Assembly (NCBI RefSeq): GCF_000963705.1
Contig: NZ_LAJY01000239.1
Location: 1-6,745, forward strand
Length of the DNA: 6,745 nt
Direction of reading: 5' to 3'
From: Elstera litoralis
GTDB taxonomy: Bacteria; Pseudomonadota; Alphaproteobacteria; Elsterales; Elsteraceae
Each line of letters begins with the position of its first letter. The stretch's first letter is position 1. Below, in pieces: positions 1 through 5,411 of this stretch. The position numbers and the translations under genes are program-made. Under the pieces are notes generated by a model. The model had not been told where the DNA came from. It made no database searches and was given only the letters and a program-made list of their open reading frames with translations.

Positions 1-92
1 AAATGGGCGTGCGGCCGGGCGAGTTTCGCATCCGCTTCCACGGATTGCAGCGTGTCGATGGCGTTCTTCGGAATCGTCAGAAGTTCGTTCAT
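1..92 (-). CDS. N-terminal 30 codons of an unrecognised protein, cut by the left window edge
   Basis: On the minus strand an ATG at 92-90 opens a frame with no stop up to the window edge. The product begins MNELLTIPKNAIDTLQSVEA and continues for about ten more residues. An AGGAG ribosome binding site lies about 10 nt upstream of the ATG (plus-strand complement near 103-107), which is the main reason to believe this start. The gene follows the GH130 gene in the same direction after a 65-bp gap, so it may be the third gene of the glycan operon. I do not recognise the family: the visible part is short, without a signal peptide or membrane segment. The short length makes the call tentative. Confidence 0.5.
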   Translation of the reverse strand, partial: MNELLTIPKNAIDTLQSVEADAKLARPHAH

Positions 93-157
93 GGCGTTGC
101 CGCTCCTTTTGGGTTGCTACCTTAAGGAACGCGCCAGCGCCGATTTGGTTTCATCAA

Positions 158-1456
158 TCAAGAATCCAAGGACATCAACAGATCATCGATCCGCATTGTC
201 GAGAAGTTCGAGAAACTGTCCGAAACCGCATAGGGTAGAATAATCAACTCCTTATGCCGCACCGCCCCGCATGTATAGACGACGTTCGGCACATAGCCCG
301 CCCGTTCGGACGGGTCGGGATGGACGAGCGGGGCTTGCGAGCGCGCCAGAATTTTCGACGGATCGTCCTTATCCAGCAGCACGGCACCAATGGAATATTT
401 GCGCACCGGCCCGACGCCGTGGGTGAAGAGCAACCAGCCATCGTCCAGTTCAATCGGCGAACCGCAATTGCCGATCTGCACAAACTCCCAGGGGAATTTC
501 GGGGTTAGCAGCAAGGTGCCGTGGTCCCAACGATAGAGATCGTCCGAATAGAGCAGGTACAGATTCTCGCCGTCATAGCGGGCGATCATGGCGTAGCGCC
601 CATTGATTTTGCGCGGAAACAGCGCCATGCCCTTGCCGCCCGCTGCCGTGCCCGCCAAAGGGGTGAGGCGGAAGGATTGGAAATCGCGGGTTTCCAGCAA
701 TTCCGAGCGAATGGCGCTGCCGTCATAGGCGGTATAGGTCGCGTAGAACATCGTCGCATCGCCCGCGGCAAACGCCACGAAGCGCGCATCTTCAATCCCG
801 CGCGATTGGGCCAGAGTGAGCGGAAAAATCACCCGTTCGCTCATTTCTTCTTCGGGCCGGAAGGCGATGTCCACCGTATCGCCCATCGGGCCGGGCGTGC
901 GGGTGCGCAGTTTGGGGATTGTCGCCAGCCGCGCGATGGGGTCCACCGTTACGCTGCCGTCGGCATCGATACTGCCAACCCGGAAGGTGAGGGAAGAAAT
1001 ATGCCCCTCGCCGACCGCGCGTAAACTCAGAATAAAGCGGCAACCGCCCACGGGTGCCCCGGTTTGATCGGGATGGGCGACGATGCTCGGATTAAAGAGG
1101 GCTGCCGATTCGAACGCATATTCATTCAGAAAATAAGAGCCGACCAACTGCCGCTGCGCGGTGGTGAAAACGCTATGGGGAAGGAGAGCTTCTTCCATCT
1201 CATCGGCGCGCGCTTCGAAGATTTCGAGCAAATTGCGGTGGCGGCCTTGGAAGTTTTCCAGCACGTCCGTGAGCAGCATCGCGGTGGTGTCGGCGTCCAG
1301 CGCCATCACATGATCGACGATGCGATTGGCGCGGGTTCGCTCTTTTTCCTTCAGCGGGCGCGGATCGACCGAGGGCTTGAACGGGCGCACGACAACGCGG
1401 GCCGGGTCCGGGTGAAGATAGAGAGCCTGACGGTTCAGAAACGTCGCTTGGGGCAC
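158..1456 (-). CDS. GH130-family glycosidase / mannoside phosphorylase-like protein
   Basis: A 432-residue protein with the five-bladed beta-propeller signature of glycoside hydrolase family 130. That family contains beta-mannoside phosphorylases and some beta-1,2-mannosidases. An N-terminal helical extension (about 1-115, with GRHRNLLEIFEAR at 71-83) precedes the propeller. Conserved blocks are NPSIV (122-126), RAVGEGHISS (146-155), GIEDARF (220-226, D223 a candidate general acid), GKGMALFPRKINGRYAMIAR (274-293), QIGNCGSP (327-334), HGVGPVRKY (346-354) and GYVPNVVYTCG (387-397). K275 and H346 sit in motifs that bind phosphate in known GH130 phosphorylases, so phosphorolysis is plausible; this mapping is from memory and hydrolysis remains possible. 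There is no signal peptide, so it is probably cytoplasmic. The start codon is GTG and the Shine-Dalgarno is weak. It lies 39 bp after the glycosyltransferase stop, so it is probably co-transcribed and perhaps translationally coupled. The substrate is not determinable here. Confidence 0.9.
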   Translation of the reverse strand: MPQATFLNRQALYLHPDPARVVVRPFKPSVDPRPLKEKERTRANRIVDHVMALDADTTAMLLTDVLENFQGRHRNLLEIFEARADEMEEALLPHSVFTTAQRQLVGSYFLNEYAFESAALFNPSIVAHPDQTGAPVGGCRFILSLRAVGEGHISSLTFRVGSIDADGSVTVDPIARLATIPKLRTRTPGPMGDTVDIAFRPEEEMSERVIFPLTLAQSRGIEDARFVAFAAGDATMFYATYTAYDGSAIRSELLETRDFQSFRLTPLAGTAAGGKGMALFPRKINGRYAMIARYDGENLYLLYSDDLYRWDHGTLLLTPKFPWEFVQIGNCGSPIELDDGWLLFTHGVGPVRKYSIGAVLLDKDDPSKILARSQAPLVHPDPSERAGYVPNVVYTCGAVRHKELIILPYAVSDSFSNFSTMRIDDLLMSLDS

Positions 1457-1495
1457 AATTGGCTCGATTTCTAGTGAAGGAAACGCAAGGAAGCT

Positions 1496-3796
1496 TTACG
1501 GATGGGCGGCGCGGAAGGGCACGAGCGTGCCCGTGGGCCGCACCCGTGTGATGCGGACCAATTGGCGGATTTCGGCGAGGCTCAGCAGGTAGGACACCAC
1601 CGATTCACCGCCCCGATTCTCGTTGGGCCGGTCGCGGTGCAGCCCGTCGCGGCAGCTTCCGGTATCGAAATCGACCAACGGCACCTCAAGGTCATTATGG
1701 CCGAGAAACCAGGAAAAGCAGGTGATTGCTTGGGTTTTCCACGCGTCGTCCCGCTCGGCCCGCCACGCCGCAAGACAGGCGGAGAGCGCCGCCGTGGCTT
1801 CCAGCGGTTGCTGATCGAAGGGCTGGGGCGCACAGCGCTCGGTGCCGAACGTGTCGGACCCGACCGGGCGGAAGCAGCCGTTCTCGGCGGTTTGCTGGCG
1901 CATCAACCAGCGCAGGGTCCGCAGCCCCGTGTCCAGATAGAGTGGCGTTTCCGTGGCAACCCCGGTGGCAATCAGCGCTTGGCACAGCCGGGCATTGTCG
2001 TAGGACAGGCCGGATTCGAACCAGGGCCACTCGGGCGTTTCACTGTCGCGCAAGCGTGCGATCAGCTTGGCCGCAAGGCGGTGGCGCAGGCGGTTGGCCT
2101 CCGGGATCGGCGTGAGTGTATCGCAATAAGCATCGAGCCCCAGCAGGGCAAAGGCCCAGGCGCGGGGGGAGGTGAAACTTTCGACACTGGGGAGAGCTTC
2201 GCAAAACAGCCCCTCGGCCCACAGGCGGCGCGATGCCCGCGTATCGTCGCGCGCGCAGGTGCCCAAAGCCCACAGCGTGCGCCCGTGACTGTCTTCGGAG
2301 CCGGTATCTTCCAGCCACTGCCGCTGAAAACTCATGAAATTGCGAAACCGCCGCGTATCGGGATTCCAGGCATCCTGGACGAAGGCGGCAAAGCGCGTCG
2401 TTAGAACTTCTGGCAGGCCCGCTTCGGCGGGATGATTGAGCGCGCAAGCCAGCAGCAGCGCGCGCGCGTTATCGTCGACGCAATAGCCGTGCGACCGATC
2501 GGGAATGGAATGAACCGCGTGCTGGAACAGGCCGGTATCGTCGCACATCGACAGGAAATACCCGAGCCGCATATCGGGCGGCAGGAGCTCTTCCGGCGCG
2601 GGCGGGAGTTCGTCGCGCTGCGCGATCAGCGTGAGGTGCGGCGCGCGTGGGACGGCATCGAAAATTTCCCAGTAGCGATCCGCCGTGCGCGCCCAGGTCA
2701 TCGACCGGCTATCGGCATAGGCGCGCGTGCGTAAGGATTGGCGGCGCGTGTCGTCGGTTAAGAGATCGGAAATCTCGCGCCCAAGCGCTGCCGAATCACC
2801 GAAAGGCACCAACACGCCGCGCCCATCGGCCAGCAGTTCTTCGGCGTGCCAATAGGGCGTTGACACGACGGCTTTGCCGAGGCCGAAACTATAGGCCAAG
2901 GTGCCCGATGTCATCTGCGCCTCATTCAAATAAGGCGTTACATAGACATCGCAGGCGGCGATGAAATCCAGCAGCGTTTCGTAATCGACGAACTGATCGA
3001 GAAAAACGATATGGTCGGTCAGCCCAAGCGCTTGTACCCGGTCCATCAATCCGCGCCGATAGGTTTCGCCGTGATGGCGCACGAGGGTGGGGTGCGTCGC
3101 GCCCAGAATCACGTACAGCGCATCGGGGCGGCTTTTCAGAATCGACGGCATCGCCTCGATCATCACCTCGATACCCTTATTGGGGGAGAGGAGCCCGAAG
3201 GTGAGAATCACCATCCGCCCGGCAAAGCCGCAGCGCAGCTTTGCCGCTTCCGGCTCGCTAAACCGAACATCGGGGATGCCGTGGGGGATGACGGCGATTT
3301 TATCGGCGGGAACGCCATAGACCGTTTGCAGCAGAACGCGGCCTTTTTCGGCCATCACGATTACTTTTGCGGAGGCGGCAACAATCTCGTCGAGCACGCG
3401 CCGTTGCGCGCGCGTTGGGGTTTTCAGAACCGTGTGCAGGGTCGTGACCACCGGCATGGTCAGCCGTTCCAACAGCCCAACGATCGCGCCGCCGGCCTCG
3501 CCCCCAAAAATGCCAAACTCATGCTGAAGCGAGACAAGATCGATCCGCGACGTGTTTAAAACATCGCTCGCCTGCCGATAGTCGCTGAGGCAGGCTTCGC
3601 GGATCTGCACATTCACCATCGGCGGATAATCGTAATGATGCCCCGTATCGGTCATCGCGACGATCCCCGTTTGCACCTGGGGCCGCGCGACCGAGATGGC
3701 GCGGTGCAGATCGGTTGTGAAGGTTGCGATACCGCAGCGCCGGGGCAGGGCATTGCCGATAACGGCGAGACGCCGTAGGGCGGGGGCTTGGGGCAT
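1496..3796 (-). CDS. GT4-type glycosyltransferase fused to a helical six-hairpin-like C-terminal domain
   Basis: A 766-residue protein in two parts. Residues about 8-385 form a GT-B, GT4-like glycosyltransferase: a Gly-rich N-terminus (NALPRRCGIATFTTDL, 15-30), QHEFGIFGGEAG (91-102), PHGIP (171-175), a donor-phosphate loop LSPNKG (203-208), and SGTLAYSFGLGKAVVSTPYW (297-316). The usual GT4 EX7E glutamate pair is not evident in that last block. Residues about 405-750 are a helical domain rich in aromatic and acidic motifs: GYCVDDNARALL (437-448), GRTLWALG (505-512), EWPWFESGLSYDNARL (589-604), FDQQPLEATAA (660-670), DFDTGSCRDGL (709-719). These resemble an alpha/alpha toroid of glycan-processing enzymes; I do not recognise a named family. 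I chose ATG at 3796 because GGAGAGG lies just upstream; a TTG at 3808 would add four residues. It is the first gene of the operon with the GH130 enzyme. Sugar donor and acceptor are unknown; mannose is inferred only from the neighbour. Confidence 0.88.
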   Translation of the reverse strand: MPQAPALRRLAVIGNALPRRCGIATFTTDLHRAISVARPQVQTGIVAMTDTGHHYDYPPMVNVQIREACLSDYRQASDVLNTSRIDLVSLQHEFGIFGGEAGGAIVGLLERLTMPVVTTLHTVLKTPTRAQRRVLDEIVAASAKVIVMAEKGRVLLQTVYGVPADKIAVIPHGIPDVRFSEPEAAKLRCGFAGRMVILTFGLLSPNKGIEVMIEAMPSILKSRPDALYVILGATHPTLVRHHGETYRRGLMDRVQALGLTDHIVFLDQFVDYETLLDFIAACDVYVTPYLNEAQMTSGTLAYSFGLGKAVVSTPYWHAEELLADGRGVLVPFGDSAALGREISDLLTDDTRRQSLRTRAYADSRSMTWARTADRYWEIFDAVPRAPHLTLIAQRDELPPAPEELLPPDMRLGYFLSMCDDTGLFQHAVHSIPDRSHGYCVDDNARALLLACALNHPAEAGLPEVLTTRFAAFVQDAWNPDTRRFRNFMSFQRQWLEDTGSEDSHGRTLWALGTCARDDTRASRRLWAEGLFCEALPSVESFTSPRAWAFALLGLDAYCDTLTPIPEANRLRHRLAAKLIARLRDSETPEWPWFESGLSYDNARLCQALIATGVATETPLYLDTGLRTLRWLMRQQTAENGCFRPVGSDTFGTERCAPQPFDQQPLEATAALSACLAAWRAERDDAWKTQAITCFSWFLGHNDLEVPLVDFDTGSCRDGLHRDRPNENRGGESVVSYLLSLAEIRQLVRITRVRPTGTLVPFRAAHP

Positions 3797-3806
3797 TATC
3801 CTCTCC
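3794..3806 (-). promoter_or_regulatory. Ribosome binding site deciding the glycosyltransferase start
   Basis: Reading the minus strand, GGAGAGGATA runs directly into the ATG at 3796-3794. This purine-rich site favours that ATG over the in-frame TTG at 3808-3806, which has no comparable site. Confidence 0.7.
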
Positions 3807-3840
3807 AACTCTGCACCGCGCGAGGCCGCGCGCCGCGATG

Positions 3841-3891
3841 ACCTAGAGCATCGAGCGTCAAATGTGACGCACGATGCTCTAGGTTTATTTT
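3841..3891 (+). terminator. Strong stem-loop with 20-bp arms followed by a T-rich tract
   Basis: The arm ACCTAGAGCATCGAGCGTCA (3841-3860), the loop AATG (3861-3864) and the arm TGACGCACGATGCTCTAGGT (3865-3884) form a 20-bp stem with a single A-A mismatch. TTTATTTT follows at 3884-3891 on the plus strand. In form this is a rho-independent terminator for plus-strand transcription, yet no plus-strand gene is seen upstream of it. In the minus-strand sense it would lie in the leader of the glycosyltransferase operon without a T tract. It may instead be a dispersed palindromic (REP-like) element, since TAGAGCATCG-type palindromes are common in alphaproteobacterial intergenic DNA. The structure is certain; the role is not. 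Confidence 0.6.
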
Positions 3892-3956
3892 GGCCCTCGC
3901 CGCCCGGTGCGTTTGACGCGCCAAGCGCATCGCCGGGCGCATCCGCGCCCTTGGCC

Positions 3957-3977
3957 GCCGCCTCAATGGCGGCTTTT
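3957..3977 (+). terminator. Short GC hairpin with TTTT tail
   Basis: GCCGCC (3957-3962), loop TCAAT, GGCGGC (3968-3973), then TTTT (3974-3977). The perfect 6-bp GC stem and short T tract fit a weak intrinsic terminator on the plus strand. There is no recognised plus-strand gene for it to serve, so the function is uncertain. Confidence 0.35.
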
Positions 3978-3994
3978 AGAGCCGCGCGGCTCTA
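3977..3994. repeat. Perfect 18-bp palindrome
   Basis: TAGAGCCGCGCGGCTCTA is its own reverse complement, flanked by TTT on the left and GAAAA on the right. It overlaps the probable stop codon (TAG, 3994-3992 on the minus strand) of the small gene to its right and abuts the T tract of the preceding hairpin. It may form a hairpin at the 3' end of the small-gene transcript. It shares the TAGAGC core with the longer palindrome at 3841-3884. Confidence 0.6.
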
Positions 3995-4217
3995 GAAAAC
4001 CCCGATCAGCGCGGACGCAATTTGGGGCGATAGCTCGGCTGCCCGCCTTTCGGCCAAACCGGCGCGAGCGGGGGGGAATCGCCTTAAAATCCGTCGCCGC
4101 AAGAAGGGTTTCGGCGACGGGCACGAGCCCTAGGGCAAGATCGCGGTGCGGTCCGTCCTGCGGATCTTCCATAGAGGGGGGCGGGGGATCTTGAAGCGTG
4201 GGGGGAAAACGGTTCAT
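3992..4217 (-). CDS. Small unrecognised protein (about 74 residues), apparently frameshifted
   Basis: An ATG at 4217-4215 has a well-placed GGAG (plus-strand complement 4226-4229) 8 nt upstream. The first 49 residues are Pro- and Asp-rich and then amphipathic (GLVPVAETLLAATDFKAIPP, residues 30-49). The frame then meets a run of seven C on the minus strand (4076-4070). Reading straight on gives an Arg-rich tail ending at 3963 (84 residues), which looks like out-of-frame translation. Dropping one C gives ARAGLAERRAAELSPQIASA plus five more residues and a TAG at 3994-3992, a more protein-like ending. I therefore favour a 74-residue product with an indel, but codon bias does not separate the two frames. 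It lies downstream of dps on the same strand after 134 bp. No family is recognised and no Cys, signal peptide or membrane segment is evident. Confidence 0.45.
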
Positions 4218-4237
4218 GGCGTAAACTCCAAAATCCT

Positions 4238-4275
4238 GCCGGACGAGCCCGCACGGCGTGGGACCCTCTTCCGGC
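4238..4275 (-). other. Predicted stem-loop between dps and the small gene
   Basis: GCCGGA (4238-4243) pairs with TCCGGC (4270-4275). Between them CCC (4248-4250) can pair with GGG (4260-4262). On the minus strand the structure sits after dps and ends about 9 nt before the Shine-Dalgarno of the small gene, followed by ATTTT. It could attenuate dps transcription or affect translation of the small gene. It is seen only as base pairing and no role is shown. Confidence 0.35.
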
Positions 4276-4351
4276 GAAAGCGGCTGATGCCTGCAAGGCT
4301 ACGCGGCGGCGGCCGGTCTGGGCAGGGACGGGAACTACTCAAGACAGGGGT

Positions 4352-4861
4352 TTAGGCGACCGCTGCAACGGCGACGGGCTGCACCCGAGGCACCGCGTGG
4401 GATTCTACGAACCAAAGCTGCTGATCGATCCCGCGCGAAATCTCGGTCAATAGATCGGCAGTATCGGCATCGCCCGCGTCGGTGCTGAGGGTGCTGGCGT
4501 CGCGGATGGCTTGGCTGAAGGCGGCAAGGCTGGCCGAAACGGCAAACACATGCTCGGCAACTTCCGCGACGCCCAGCGGATACGGCAGCAGATACGAGCG
4601 CTCGGCGGCGACGCGAATCGTCCCGAAGGCGGTGCCGCCCAGCCCGCCCGCGCGCTCGGCAATTTTATCGGCGACGGCCCCAACCTCGGTCGCGACACTG
4701 TCGAAAAGCTCGTGGATCGCCATAAAGCCCGGCCCCCGCACGTTCCAATGGGCCTGCTTCAGTTGGGCTTGCAGATCGATTGCCGCCGCCAAATGCTTAT
4801 TCAGCACGGCGACGGATTGGAGGCGAATCGCTTCGGGTAGCGTATTATGCGTAAACAGCAT
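4352..4861 (-). CDS. dps: Dps-family ferritin (DNA-binding protein from starved cells)
   Basis: A 169-residue Dps-type miniferritin. The family forms a 12-subunit shell that oxidises Fe(II), usually with hydrogen peroxide, stores the iron as mineral and often coats DNA in stationary phase or stress. The intersubunit ferroxidase residues are all present: H38 in QAHWNVRGP, H50 and D54 in HELFD, D65 and E69 in DKIAER. The spacing (12, 4, 11, 4) is identical to E. coli Dps H51, H63, D67, D78, E82. LWFVESH near the end is also typical. The N-terminus is about 13 residues shorter than in E. coli and lacks the Lys-rich tail, so direct DNA binding may be weak. The C-terminus ends in an Ala/Val-rich stretch. 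The ATG at 4861-4859 has GGAG 8 nt upstream. It is divergent from the zinc regulator; I found no convincing OxyR or Fur site. Confidence 0.95.
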   Translation of the reverse strand: MLFTHNTLPEAIRLQSVAVLNKHLAAAIDLQAQLKQAHWNVRGPGFMAIHELFDSVATEVGAVADKIAERAGGLGGTAFGTIRVAAERSYLLPYPLGVAEVAEHVFAVSASLAAFSQAIRDASTLSTDAGDADTADLLTEISRGIDQQLWFVESHAVPRVQPVAVAAVA

Positions 4862-5029
4862 GAGGGGGGCTCCAATCAGGAAAACTCGGCGATAGGGCCG
4901 TGTGCGGTTGTCGCGCAGCGGGGCAAATCAATCGGCCTTGACTATCCTTTGAAACGCCAATCTCGGTTGATGGTTCCGTCGGCGGCTTCCGATCTTGACC
5001 GCGTCGCAAAACTCCCCGACCCTGCGCCG
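4862..5029. promoter_or_regulatory. Divergent intergenic region between dps and the zinc regulator
   Basis: This 168-bp stretch must contain the dps promoter (minus) and probably a regulator promoter (plus). The only readable hints are the dps Shine-Dalgarno (complement of CTCC, 4870-4873) and a TTGACT (4938-4943) that could be a plus-strand -35 box. The matching -10 17 nt later (TCTCGG, 4961-4966) is poor. No copy of the TGAAC/GTTCA operator half-sites is seen here, so the regulator may not control its own promoter. Confidence 0.3.
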
Positions 5030-5359
5030 ATGAGCGAACGAACCCTGCATAATCTGGCGGTGGCGGAAGAGCATGCCGCCGAATTGGCCGATCTGTTTCG
5101 GCTGCTGGGCGATCCCAGCCGCCTGCGCATTGTGCTGGCCTGCCTTGATGGCCCTATTGGCGTCTCGGAAATTGCCGAGCGCTTGGGGCTGAGCGTGTCG
5201 CTGGTCAGCCATCATCTGCGGCTCCTGAAGGCCGCGCGCATCGTGAAGGGCACCCGGCAGGGCAAGAATATTTTCTATGCTGCCGCCGACGATCACATCC
5301 GCTGCGTCATTTCCGATCTCGCCGAGCATATCGTCGAGGAAGATGATATCGATACTTGA
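5030..5359 (+). CDS. ArsR/SmtB-family zinc-responsive repressor
   Basis: A 109-residue winged-helix repressor of the ArsR/SmtB family. Such proteins bind operators as dimers and release DNA when metal binds. The core is LADLFRLLGDPSRLRIVLAC (19-38), the recognition helix region VSEIAERLGLSVSLVSHHLR (45-64), and a wing near GTRQGKNIFYAA (74-85). The C-terminal helix carries D87, H89, H100 and E103. That spacing (Asp-x-His-x10-His-x2-Glu) is exactly the alpha-5 zinc site of SmtB (D104, H106, H117, E120) and close to CzrA. The alpha-3N cysteine ligand of SmtB is absent, so this should be an alpha-5-only sensor for Zn, possibly Co. I chose the ATG at 5030 because its length matches CzrA (106 residues); an upstream in-frame ATG at 4970 would give 129 residues. 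Neither start has a strong Shine-Dalgarno. The gene ends inside the operator of the ATPase gene. Confidence 0.94.
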   Translation: MSERTLHNLAVAEEHAAELADLFRLLGDPSRLRIVLACLDGPIGVSEIAERLGLSVSLVSHHLRLLKAARIVKGTRQGKNIFYAAADDHIRCVISDLAEHIVEEDDIDT

Positions 5360-5376
5360 ACAATCGTTCAATTGTT
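5351..5376. promoter_or_regulatory. 12-2-12 type ArsR/SmtB operator
   Basis: The core is TGAACA (5357-5362), AT, CGTTCA (5365-5370), one mismatch from the perfect TGAACA-N2-TGTTCA half-site pair typical of SmtB/CzrA/ZiaR operators. A second, overlapping inverted repeat has perfect 7-bp arms: GAACAAT (5358-5364) and ATTGTTC (5371-5377). The site overlaps the stop codon of the regulator (TGA 5357-5359) and lies 35 bp before the ATPase ATG. This is the expected target of the regulator encoded just upstream. The sequence symmetry is seen directly; binding is inferred. Confidence 0.8.
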
Positions 5377-5384
5377 CGTAGGGT
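5356..5384 (+). promoter_or_regulatory. Probable sigma-70 type promoter of the ATPase gene, overlapping the operator
   Basis: TTGAAC (5356-5361) as -35, a 17-bp spacer and TAGGGT (5379-5384) as -10 (three of six consensus bases). The operator lies across the -35 box and spacer, so bound repressor would block RNA polymerase. The boxes are only moderate matches. Confidence 0.45.
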
Positions 5385-5411
5385 GAGGGCGTCAGAAAGT
5401 GAGGCCCTCCT

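Noticed and set aside
521..1024. Plus-strand open frame of 167 codons opposite the GH130 gene
   Set aside because: The opposite strand encodes well-conserved GH130 motifs over the whole stretch; this frame shows no family resemblance or ribosome binding site.
1457..1495. Terminator or promoter between the glycosyltransferase and GH130 genes
   Set aside because: The 39-bp gap has no stem-loop with T tract and no recognisable promoter boxes, so co-transcription is the simplest reading.
1502..2404. Long plus-strand open frame (about 300 codons) opposite the glycosyltransferase
   Set aside because: It is antisense to a gene with clear family motifs, and its translation is low-complexity and Arg/Gly-rich. 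High GC makes such antisense frames common.
3696..3995. Plus-strand open frame running from the glycosyltransferase start into the palindromic intergenic region
   Set aside because: Its first third is antisense to the glycosyltransferase and the rest is Ala/Arg/Pro-rich translation of palindromic DNA. No ribosome binding site was seen.
4482..4895. Plus-strand open frames opposite dps
   Set aside because: They lie antisense to a complete Dps with all ferroxidase residues and look like shadow translation.
4847..5029. Upstream extension of the zinc regulator to an ATG at 4847
   Set aside because: It would overlap the dps start on the other strand and add 61 residues with no counterpart in SmtB or CzrA. 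Starts at 5030 or 4970 fit the family length.
5030..5359. Additional SmtB-style alpha-3N metal site in the regulator
   Set aside because: The cysteine expected in the third helix is replaced (PIGVSEI region) and the N-terminus has no Cys ligand; C38 is in a different position.
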